From the NCBI RefSeq assembly GCF_005166025.1, contig NZ_CP028923.1, positions 558,001 through 622,000 on the forward strand: a stretch of 64,000 nt of DNA, in the 5' to 3' direction. This document shows, piece by piece, positions 19,749 to 27,301 of this stretch (positions within the stretch are counted from its first letter, which is position 1; the number at the start of each line of letters is the position of its first letter). The translations under genes and the position numbers were made by a program. Under the pieces are notes generated by a model. That model saw only the letters and a program-made list of their open reading frames with translations, ran no database searches and was not told the DNA's origin. Source of the DNA: Mangrovivirga cuniculi (GTDB lineage: Bacteria; Bacteroidota; Bacteroidia; Cytophagales; Cyclobacteriaceae).

Positions 19749-21281
19749 ATGGATATATTTAATTCTATTCTTAGCTGGGCGCTTAAAAAGCGCATTCACG
19801 ACATTGAGTTGTTTATGAAATATCCTGAAGAGGTACAGCAGGAGCATTTTTTTGAACTTATTGAAACAGCCAGGAACACTTCTTTTGGTAAAGAATACGA
19901 TTTTAAAAGCATTAACAGCTACCAGGAATTTAAAGAACGTATTCCTATCCGTAACTACGAAGAACTATATCCATATATAGAAAAGTTACTTCACGGGGAG
20001 CAAAATATTTTGTGGCCGTCAAAGATAAAGTGGTTTGCAAAATCATCCGGGACTACCAATGCCCGTTCTAAATTTATACCTGTATCAGAGGAAGCGCTCA
20101 ACGATTGTCATTTTAAAGGAGGAAAAGATCTTCTAAGCATTTATATAAACAACCATCCAGAAAGTAAATTATTTACCGGGAAGAGCCTTACCATTGGAGG
20201 TAGTCAGCAAATCAATACATTTGATCAGCAAAGTGAAACCAGGTATGGAGATGTAAGTGCTGTGATCATGAAAAATCTTCCGCTTTGGGCACAATTGGTG
20301 AGAACGCCGAACTTAAAAATTGCCTTGATGGATGAGTGGGAGGAGAAGATAGAAAAGATGGCCCAGGCGACCATCAATGAAAATGTTACCAGCCTTGCAG
20401 GGGTTCCTACTTGGACATTAGTTCTTTTGAACCGGATTCTTGAAATAACCGGAAAAAAAGATATCACAGAGGTGTGGCCAAATCTTGAATTGTTTGCTCA
20501 TGGTGCTGTCGCTTTTGGACCCTACAGGAAATTATTTCGCGACTTGATTCCTTCAGACAAGATGAATTATATGGAGTCTTATAATGCATCTGAAGGTTAT
20601 TTTGGCATTCAGGATCAGAAGGATTCAGATGAATTGTTACTAATGCTTGATTATGGTGTGTTTTATGAATTTGTTCCTATGGAAGAGATTGATAATGATA
20701 ACCCAAGGGCAATAGGTCTCGGAGAAGTGGAGGTCGGTAAAAACTATGCACTGATTATTACTACCAATTCCGGACTTTGGCGATATAAAATAGGAGATAC
20801 TATCAGATTTACTTCAACATCTCCTTACAGAATAAAGATTAGTGGGCGAACCAAACATTTTATCAATGCATTTGGAGAGGAACTAGTTATAGAAAATGCA
20901 GAAAAAGGCATTGAAAAAGCCTGCGAAGCAACAGGAGCGGTAATAGATAATTTTACCGCCGGACCAATATACCTTGAAGGCACACAAAGGGGTGGCCATG
21001 AATACATTATTGAGTTTATAAAAAGCCCTGATGATTTGCAGCGATTTACCCGCGTTCTTGATGAGACACTAAGAGAATCTAATAGTGATTATGACGCCAA
21101 GCGTCATAAAGATATTGCCCTTAAAGAACCAAGTGTTCACGATGTTCCGAGAGGCACTTTTTATAACTGGATGAAAAAACGAGGAAAGCTTGGTGGTCAG
21201 AATAAAGTGCCAAGGCTTTCAAATAACAGAGATTATCTTGATAGTATCCTTGAGATGCTAAATATTAATGCCGGCACCTGA
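19749..21281 (+). CDS. GH3-family acyl-adenylating enzyme
   Basis: The 510-residue protein belongs to the GH3 auxin-responsive family, acyl-adenylate forming enzymes that in plants conjugate amino acids to hormones; the bacterial substrate is unknown. The ATP-binding motif KSSGTTNARSKFIPVS is near residue 97, followed by YNASEGYFGIQ and the hinge region YKIGDTIRFTS. The C-terminal cap begins near ISGRTKHFINAFGEE. It is coupled to lptB (2-base gap) and overlaps the glycerate kinase start by 14 bases. Confidence 0.9.
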   Translation: MDIFNSILSWALKKRIHDIELFMKYPEEVQQEHFFELIETARNTSFGKEYDFKSINSYQEFKERIPIRNYEELYPYIEKLLHGEQNILWPSKIKWFAKSSGTTNARSKFIPVSEEALNDCHFKGGKDLLSIYINNHPESKLFTGKSLTIGGSQQINTFDQQSETRYGDVSAVIMKNLPLWAQLVRTPNLKIALMDEWEEKIEKMAQATINENVTSLAGVPTWTLVLLNRILEITGKKDITEVWPNLELFAHGAVAFGPYRKLFRDLIPSDKMNYMESYNASEGYFGIQDQKDSDELLLMLDYGVFYEFVPMEEIDNDNPRAIGLGEVEVGKNYALIITTNSGLWRYKIGDTIRFTSTSPYRIKISGRTKHFINAFGEELVIENAEKGIEKACEATGAVIDNFTAGPIYLEGTQRGGHEYIIEFIKSPDDLQRFTRVLDETLRESNSDYDAKRHKDIALKEPSVHDVPRGTFYNWMKKRGKLGGQNKVPRLSNNRDYLDSILEMLNINAGT

Positions 21282-22356
21282 AAATATCCTCATTGTCCCT
21301 AATGCATTTAAGGGCACACTTTCTTCTTTAGAAGCAAGTGATATAATTCATGACGTTTTTAAAGAAAGTCTTCCCTCAGCAAATCTTTTAAAATTGCCAT
21401 TGGCAGACGGAGGAGATGGCACCCTCGATGTCTTATCCAAAAAATTAAATTTTGACCATATAACTTTAGCGACTTTTGATCCCTTAGGAAGAAGTATTCA
21501 GGCTTCTTATGGCTTAAAAGGTCGCGTTGCTTATATAGAACTGGCAGAAGCATCTGGCATCAGACATTTAACAAATGAGGAACTTAATCCCAAAAAAGCA
21601 AACACATTTGGTACCGGGGTACTAATAAAAGATGCGATTGAAAAGGGAGCCAATAAAGTACAAATTTATTGTGGAGGAAGCGCCAGCATAGATCTTGGTT
21701 TTGGGTTAATTGCTGCTTTAATGGGCCTGGAGAAATATAGATATTCAAACCCTGTTTTTGATGAGGGAGAGATTCTGAAGGATATACTTAATATCCCTGA
21801 TAATTATCTCAATGTAGATTATGAAGTTTATACCGATGTAACAAATTCCCTATTGGGTGAAGATGGAGCTGTTCAAGTTTTTGGCCAGCAAAAAGGCGTA
21901 GAAGAAGGAGCTCGGGAAATATATGAAGGTAAGATAAAGGCAATTATTAACCGTCTTCATGTGGATCATCAAATTAAAGGAATGGGAGCAAGTGGCGGCA
22001 CCCCAGTTATATTTAATCATCTTAAAAGGGTAAAGCCAAAATTAGCCAGCGACCATATCTTTAAGGTGTTAGAGATAGAAAATCATATAAGAGAAAATGA
22101 CCTGATAATAACAGGAGAAGGTAAGTTTGACAGTCAATCGATATCCGGAAAATTAACAGGCGAAATTTTAAAACTTTGTCATAAGCATCATAAAAAACTG
22201 ATGATTCTATCAGCAATAGATGGAGGTTATTATCCTGAAGGGATTGAAGTTGTAATATTGGAGAATTATCTCAATCCTGATGAAAAGGATTCTCTTAATT
22301 ATACTTCCCGGATGAAGAGAGCTTTACAGAAATGCATAAAAAAACACGACTGGTAA
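21268..22356 (+). CDS. Glycerate kinase (GarK/GlxK family)
   Basis: The enzyme phosphorylates glycerate. The 362-residue sequence begins LIVPNAFKGTLSSLEA and has ADGGDGTLDVL (near 46-56), GGSASIDLGFGLIAALMG and the nucleotide-site motif TGEGKFDSQSISGKLTGE. These are hallmarks of the GarK-type glycerate kinase. It is the last gene of the recJ-lptB-GH3 run and its stop lies within the terminator hairpin. Confidence 0.92.
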   Translation: MPAPENILIVPNAFKGTLSSLEASDIIHDVFKESLPSANLLKLPLADGGDGTLDVLSKKLNFDHITLATFDPLGRSIQASYGLKGRVAYIELAEASGIRHLTNEELNPKKANTFGTGVLIKDAIEKGANKVQIYCGGSASIDLGFGLIAALMGLEKYRYSNPVFDEGEILKDILNIPDNYLNVDYEVYTDVTNSLLGEDGAVQVFGQQKGVEEGAREIYEGKIKAIINRLHVDHQIKGMGASGGTPVIFNHLKRVKPKLASDHIFKVLEIENHIRENDLIITGEGKFDSQSISGKLTGEILKLCHKHHKKLMILSAIDGGYYPEGIEVVILENYLNPDEKDSLNYTSRMKRALQKCIKKHDW

Positions 22357-22368
22357 GCAGTCGTGTTT
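22342..22368. terminator. Terminator hairpin spanning the glycerate kinase stop
   Basis: A perfect ten-base stem AAACACGACT / AGTCGTGTTT around GGTAAGC contains the TAA stop. It has T-rich flanks in both directions, so it can also serve the convergent redoxin gene. Confidence 0.75.
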
Positions 22369-22390
22369 CAATATTATTTACTGGAAATTA

Positions 22391-22990
22391 TTATGATTTC
22401 CATTTGATTGTACAACCGATCGCACGAGTATAATCTTCGCTTACTGATTTGCCGGCCTCAATTTCTTCGATGGCATTTTCAACATACTTGGTTTTTACAT
22501 CATTAGGATTTTGAGGATTATCATCAATCGCACCGATGTAAACAACTTCAAACGTATTGCCTGATTTCTTTAATAGATAAACATGAGGCGTTTTAGTAGC
22601 TCCGTAAGTCATTGCTACCTCCTGAGTTTCATCATACAGGTAAGGGAAAGTAAATCCTTTTTCATCAGAACGTACTTTCATTTTATCGAAAGAATCTTCA
22701 GGCTGACGATCTTTGTCATTAGGGTTTATTGCAATAACAGGGTAACCCTTGCTTTCATATTTATTATTTAATTCAATGATTCTGTCTTCATATAATTTTG
22801 CGTATGGGCAGCTATTGCAAGTAAATATTACAATAATTCCATTTGCAGACTTGTAATCTGACATGCTAACCATCTTACCGTCGACATTTTTTAATTTAAA
22901 ATCGACAGCTTTGTCTCCTACTTCATACCCCTGAGCTGATAAGCCCACTGATACGGTAAGAAGTAATATTAATGTAAATAAGTGTTTCAT
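22391..22990 (-). CDS. Secreted thioredoxin-family (redoxin) protein
   Basis: After a signal peptide (MKHLFTLILLLTVSVGLSAQ) the 199-residue protein has an AhpC/TSA-like fold: DKAVDFKLKNVDGKMVSMSD, then the redox motif TCNSCPYAKLYEDR with the Cys-x-x-Cys. PFLYDETQEVAMTYGATKTP, the usual cis-Pro region, follows (the text reads FTFPYLYDETQ). A periplasmic thiol role is expected. It is the second gene of a pair with the TlpA-like protein, 13 bases apart. Confidence 0.88.
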   Translation of the reverse strand: MKHLFTLILLLTVSVGLSAQGYEVGDKAVDFKLKNVDGKMVSMSDYKSANGIIVIFTCNSCPYAKLYEDRIIELNNKYESKGYPVIAINPNDKDRQPEDSFDKMKVRSDEKGFTFPYLYDETQEVAMTYGATKTPHVYLLKKSGNTFEVVYIGAIDDNPQNPNDVKTKYVENAIEEIEAGKSVSEDYTRAIGCTIKWKS

Positions 22991-23003
22991 ATTATAATGG
23001 AGA

Positions 23004-23471
23004 TTAGTTCCTTATTTTATTTATATATTCGTTTAACTCGTCAAGGGTAAACTCTTTTTCTTCAAAATATTTTTTTTCCTTGTAAATAAATAGCGTTGCT
23101 GGTATAGCACCACTCCATTCATTACTTATACGGGGCATCCAATTATTTGGGTTTTCTTCAGCCAGAAAAAAAACTCTAGAATTCAGGTTTCTGTCTTCTA
23201 CAAATGGAACAACCCGTTTTTCAAACTGATTTTTAAAATCAATACTAACAAGGTGCACAGATACCATGCCATCTTCATTTAATTCTTCAAAAGCAGGAAT
23301 CTCTTTTATACAGGGTTTACACCAGGTAGCCCAAAAATTAAAAATGAGAACTTTATTACTTTCCTGATCCATGAGATTTTCCAGCTCATCGATGGTGATT
23401 TTTTCAACACTTTGACTTTTAGCGATAAAACCAAAGGAAACCATAAAAATCAATATATAAATATTTCTCAT
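23004..23471 (-). CDS. TlpA-like periplasmic thiol-disulfide oxidoreductase
   Basis: The 155-residue protein has a signal peptide (MRNIYILIFMVSFGFIAKSQ) and a thioredoxin fold with the active site FWATWCKPCIKEIPAF. The cis-Pro region is AIPATLFIYKEKKY. It likely reduces or oxidises periplasmic thiols together with the neighbouring redoxin protein. Length is typical of short TlpA-type proteins. Confidence 0.92.
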   Translation of the reverse strand: MRNIYILIFMVSFGFIAKSQSVEKITIDELENLMDQESNKVLIFNFWATWCKPCIKEIPAFEELNEDGMVSVHLVSIDFKNQFEKRVVPFVEDRNLNSRVFFLAEENPNNWMPRISNEWSGAIPATLFIYKEKKYFEEKEFTLDELNEYINKIRN

Positions 23472-23793
23472 AAGAAAAGAAATTTAGCACAAAAAAGTGA
23501 AAGAATCAAAATTGTATTTTTTCAATATTGTGAAACATTTTTAAATGAATTATTCTACATAGAGTATCAAACTAAAACACTTTTAGTTTGTTTTCATCGA
23601 TTTTGATAATTTCAGCCTGTTTTTATTCAGTGAAAATTGAAATATTTATTATGACAATGAATTCTGTCAGATGTATAAAAATGATCTCAGAATTCAATTT
23701 TTAAAGATTAGACTCAGATGTAAATTAATTGTTAACGGAATATAAATTTAACAATAAGAAGATAGATTTAAAGTCAAATGTTTTTGTTTAAAG

Positions 23794-23900
23794 TTTTCCA
23801 CAAAATAGAAAAGTTATCCACAGTTTTCGTATTTTTTGTTATAACTACCTGATAATTAATTCATTACGACAATTTTGAAAAATTAAATTCTTGTGGATAA
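23794..23900. other. Cluster of DnaA-box-like 9-mers: candidate oriC
   Basis: Inside the 536-base gap 23472-24007, which has no credible gene, TTATCCACA occurs at 23814-23822 and its exact complement TGTGGATAA at 23892-23900. The near-match TTTTCCACA is at 23794-23802. The surroundings are extremely AT-rich. This fits the layout of a bacterial replication origin, but dnaA is not adjacent and three boxes are few. Confidence 0.45.
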
Positions 23901-24007
23901 CTGATTTGACTTATAATTATTGTACGACCGAACTATTATTTAAACTTTTAAAAAAAATGCGGTTATCATTAAATGAATTAACATTTTAGTCATTTATTTT
24001 TAAAAAT

Positions 24008-25786
24008 TTAGTCCTTTTGTTGTCTTCGGAGTCGTGTACGATAGGCATTGAAAATCCTTGATTTAGATAGAAAGCCTGCATATTTCCCCTCATCAATTAC
24101 AGGGAGGTTCCATGCCCCGGTGATTTCAAATTTATGCATTACAGATTCCATGCTTTCTTTAGAACTCACATAGGCAGGAGGGGAATGCATAATGCTTTTG
24201 ATTATTATATTTTTTCTGGAATCTTCATCAAACATAATGCTTCTGACATCATCCAGTGTAACTATACCAACAAGTTCGTTTTTGTCCGAAACAACTGGAA
24301 AGATATTCCTTCTTGATTTTTGCACCAATTCAACTAAAGTTCCAAGTGTCGCTTCAGGGTCAATAGTAAGTAAATCCTTTTCGATGATCTTATTAAGATC
24401 TATCAGTGAGAGGAGTTGTTTGTCTTTATCATAATTAACAAGGTCGCCACTTTCAACCAATGGTTTTGAGTAGAATGAAAATTTTTCAAAGTTTTTGGCC
24501 GTGTTATAAGCAAGCGCACTTACCAGCATTAAAGGGATAAATAATTCATACCCACTGGTTATTTCAGCGATCAGGAATATAGCTGTCAGAGGAGCATGGA
24601 GCACTCCACTCATTATTCCACACATTCCAACTAATGTGAAGTTTGCAGGGCTGATCACTTCGGCACTAAAAATAAAGTTGACCAGAAGCGCATATAAATA
24701 ACCCGTTACACCTCCTAAAAACAATGATGGACCAAAAATACCACCAGAACCACCAGAACCGATTGTTAGAGCAGTGGCAATGGGTTTTACCATAATAATG
24801 ACAAAAAGAAAAATAAACAGGAACAATACACTGTCCGTGTTATCGAAAAATAGTGAGTTGGATATTAAATTCTCACCCTGGTTGTTGAGCAGTTGTTTGA
24901 TAATTCCATAACCTTCGCCATATAAAGGAGGAAGAATAAATATTATAATTCCCAGGGCAGTACCTCCGATCAATGCCCTTTTTAATCCACCTTTTATTTT
25001 GTAAGTAAGACTTTCAAAATAAAACATTACCCGGGTGAAATAAACGCTGAAAATCCCTGTGATTAATCCTAGACCAGCATAATATAAAATATTTCCTTCC
25101 GAAAAATCTTCTTTGATCCGGTGTGAAAAGAGAACGTGTTCACCCAGCAGAGATAATGATATGACGGATCCGCTTACTGAGGCAATAAGAAGTGGAATAA
25201 AGGTTGCAATAGTTATTTCACTAAAGATCACTTCAATGGCGAAAATTACTCCAGCGATGGGTGAATTAAATATTGCTGAAATAGCTCCTGCTGCACCACA
25301 CCCTATTAATAATGTCCTTTTCTTATAAGACAGGTGCATTATTCTTCCAAGATTAGAACCAATAGAGGACCCTGTCACTACAATTGGTGCCTCAAGACCC
25401 ACAGAACCACCTAAACCTACAGTGACAGCACTGGTTAAAAGCCGGCTGTATTGGAGAGACCTCTTCATTTTACTCCCTTTTTTGGAAATAAAATAAAGTA
25501 CAGTAGTTATTCCATGCCCTAAATGTTCTTTGAGGACGTATTTTGCCAGGAGATAGGTTAAGGCTATACCCACAGGAGGAATGAGTATAAAATAATATCT
25601 TGATTCGTTAAAATTAAAGTTTTTAGTTACCTGTGCCTGAAGTAGGTGTACTGACTCCTTTAATACTACTGCAGCAAGGCCAGCCAGGATACCGATGAGA
25701 ATACTCAGCATCAGCACAAAGTTTTTGTCGTCAATGTGCTTGATTCGCCAAACCAGAAATTTACCTATCCAGTTGCTTTTTTTCAT
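24008..25786 (-). CDS. ClC-family chloride transporter with CBS domains
   Basis: The frame is open from 25840, but I choose the ATG at 25786 (MKKSNWIGKFLVW), giving 592 residues. The membrane part has the ClC selectivity motifs GLGGSVGLEAPIVVTGSS, with the gating Glu in GLEAP, and GSGGSGGIFGPSLFLGG. The inner proton glutamate is in NSPIAGVIFAIEVIF. Both glutamates present suggest a Cl-/H+ antiporter rather than a channel. The C-terminal third has two CBS domains (about residues 445-580), which regulate ClC proteins by nucleotide binding. Confidence 0.92.
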   Translation of the reverse strand: MKKSNWIGKFLVWRIKHIDDKNFVLMLSILIGILAGLAAVVLKESVHLLQAQVTKNFNFNESRYYFILIPPVGIALTYLLAKYVLKEHLGHGITTVLYFISKKGSKMKRSLQYSRLLTSAVTVGLGGSVGLEAPIVVTGSSIGSNLGRIMHLSYKKRTLLIGCGAAGAISAIFNSPIAGVIFAIEVIFSEITIATFIPLLIASVSGSVISLSLLGEHVLFSHRIKEDFSEGNILYYAGLGLITGIFSVYFTRVMFYFESLTYKIKGGLKRALIGGTALGIIIFILPPLYGEGYGIIKQLLNNQGENLISNSLFFDNTDSVLFLFIFLFVIIMVKPIATALTIGSGGSGGIFGPSLFLGGVTGYLYALLVNFIFSAEVISPANFTLVGMCGIMSGVLHAPLTAIFLIAEITSGYELFIPLMLVSALAYNTAKNFEKFSFYSKPLVESGDLVNYDKDKQLLSLIDLNKIIEKDLLTIDPEATLGTLVELVQKSRRNIFPVVSDKNELVGIVTLDDVRSIMFDEDSRKNIIIKSIMHSPPAYVSSKESMESVMHKFEITGAWNLPVIDEGKYAGFLSKSRIFNAYRTRLRRQQKD

Positions 25787-25898
25787 GTATCCTGTCGTGT
25801 AGAGATGATGCAAAGTTATAAGATATAGTTTAGTCGCCAAACACCTTCAATTAGTATAATTCTTTCAAATGACAGGTTTAGGTATTAAATTAAAATAT

Positions 25899-26903
25899 AT
25901 GAAAGCAATTATACCGGTTGCAGGTAGCGGAACACATTTACGCCCCCTGACCCATACCCAGCCAAAGTGTCTTTTACCCCTTGCCGGAAAGCCCATTCTT
26001 GGCCATATAATAGATTATCTTGGTGAATCAGGTATTAAAGAAATGATCTTCATCGTAGGTCACCTGAGCCAAAAAATCGAAAAGTTTCTCGATGAGTTTT
26101 TACATGACAGAAAAATTAAATATAAAACTATTTACCAGGAACCTGGCAAGGGACTTGGGCATGCGATATTGCTGGCTTCTGAATACTTTAAGGATGACAA
26201 AGAAGTAATTGTCCACTTAGGAGATAGTATCATCCGTACAAACCCTGAGTTTTTTTCAAAAAATAGTGCTCAATCAGTGATCTGCCTCAAGAAGGTTAGT
26301 GTTCCAGGTAATTTTGGTATTTGTGAAGTGTCTTCGGATGGGTTTATTCGCAAAATGGTTGAAAAACCAAAAGTACCGAAATCAAATTATGCCATTGTCG
26401 GCCTATATAGAATTCAGGAAGTGCCTCTATTTATCGAAAGCCTCAAAATGGAATATGAGTCAAAAAGTGGAAAAGACGAAGCACAACTTACTGATGCTCT
26501 ACAATATATGGTTCAAAAAGGATCAAAAATTAAAATGATCAAAACGGACAGGTGGTTTGATTGTAGCAGGAAAGAATCACTCCTTGAAGCCAACAGAATG
26601 TTGATGAATGTCGGTGAATTACCTAAAAATTATGATTCCATTTATTCAAAAACGATTATCATACCTCCTGTTGTTATCGGAAAAAACTGTGAAATTAAAA
26701 ATGCAATTATCGGACCCAATGTAGTAGTAGGCCATAATAGTGAAATATACGATGCGATTATTAAAGAGTCGATATTGGGAAACAAAACTGAAATAAGAAA
26801 CACCGTGATCCAGGAAAGTATTATTGGCAATGATTCTACTTTTTATGGAAGTAATTTGAAATTAAACCTCGGTGATAATACAGACATAGATTTAACATCA
26901 TGA
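25899..26903 (+). CDS. Sugar-phosphate nucleotidyltransferase with left-handed beta-helix
   Basis: The start at 25899 gives the canonical MKAIIPVAGSGTHLRPLTHT nucleotide-binding motif (an in-frame ATG at 25869 would add ten residues). The 334-residue enzyme continues with PKCLLPLAGKPILGHIIDYL and the metal-binding region EVIVHLGDSI. It ends in hexapeptide repeats (IIGPNVVVGHNSEIYDAII). It probably makes an NDP-sugar for envelope polysaccharide. The exact sugar is not determinable. Its last bases overlap the VOC gene (ATGA). Confidence 0.88.
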   Translation: MKAIIPVAGSGTHLRPLTHTQPKCLLPLAGKPILGHIIDYLGESGIKEMIFIVGHLSQKIEKFLDEFLHDRKIKYKTIYQEPGKGLGHAILLASEYFKDDKEVIVHLGDSIIRTNPEFFSKNSAQSVICLKKVSVPGNFGICEVSSDGFIRKMVEKPKVPKSNYAIVGLYRIQEVPLFIESLKMEYESKSGKDEAQLTDALQYMVQKGSKIKMIKTDRWFDCSRKESLLEANRMLMNVGELPKNYDSIYSKTIIIPPVVIGKNCEIKNAIIGPNVVVGHNSEIYDAIIKESILGNKTEIRNTVIQESIIGNDSTFYGSNLKLNLGDNTDIDLTS

Positions 26904-27301
26904 AAATAGATAATTTTAGCACTCAAATTTTTGAGACCTGCTTGTATAGCCGGGATCTGGAGGCTGCGAAAAGTTTTTATGTAGATAAATTGGGATTTAC
27001 ATTATATACTTATGTTCCAGAGACCCTTCTCTTTCTTAAAATGAAATCCGGCATGCTACTTATTTTTAACCCTGATAAGTCTAAAAATAAGGAAGGGCTT
27101 CCACCACATTTTGCAGAGGGGAAGCAACATATAGCATTTAATATTGATGAGGAAAAATATGAAAAAGTGAAAGAAGAACTGAAAAATGAAGATATCGAAA
27201 TTATTCACGAAGAAACATGGCCTACAGGATCTAAGTCGTTCTACTTTGAAGATCCTGAAGGCCATGTTTTAGAATTTGTTCCTGCCAGTGTCTGGGATTA
27301 A
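26900..27301 (+). CDS. VOC-superfamily (glyoxalase/bleomycin resistance fold) protein
   Basis: The 133-residue protein has the two babab modules of the vicinal oxygen chelate fold: FETCLYSRDLEAAKSFYVDKLGF and IIHEETWPTGSKSFYFEDPEGHVLEFV. The His and Glu residues typical of metal sites are present (His near residue 97, Glu in LEFVP). Substrate unknown. Translationally coupled to the nucleotidyltransferase; its stop overlaps the convergent AsmA gene stop by 4 bases. Confidence 0.88.
   Translation: MKIDNFSTQIFETCLYSRDLEAAKSFYVDKLGFTLYTYVPETLLFLKMKSGMLLIFNPDKSKNKEGLPPHFAEGKQHIAFNIDEEKYEKVKEELKNEDIEIIHEETWPTGSKSFYFEDPEGHVLEFVPASVWD

Noticed and set aside
24008-25840. Longer start (25840) for the ClC transporter
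   Set aside because: The extra residues (MATKLYLITLHHLYTTGY) do not resemble the family start; the ATG at 25786 gives a normal basic N-terminus.
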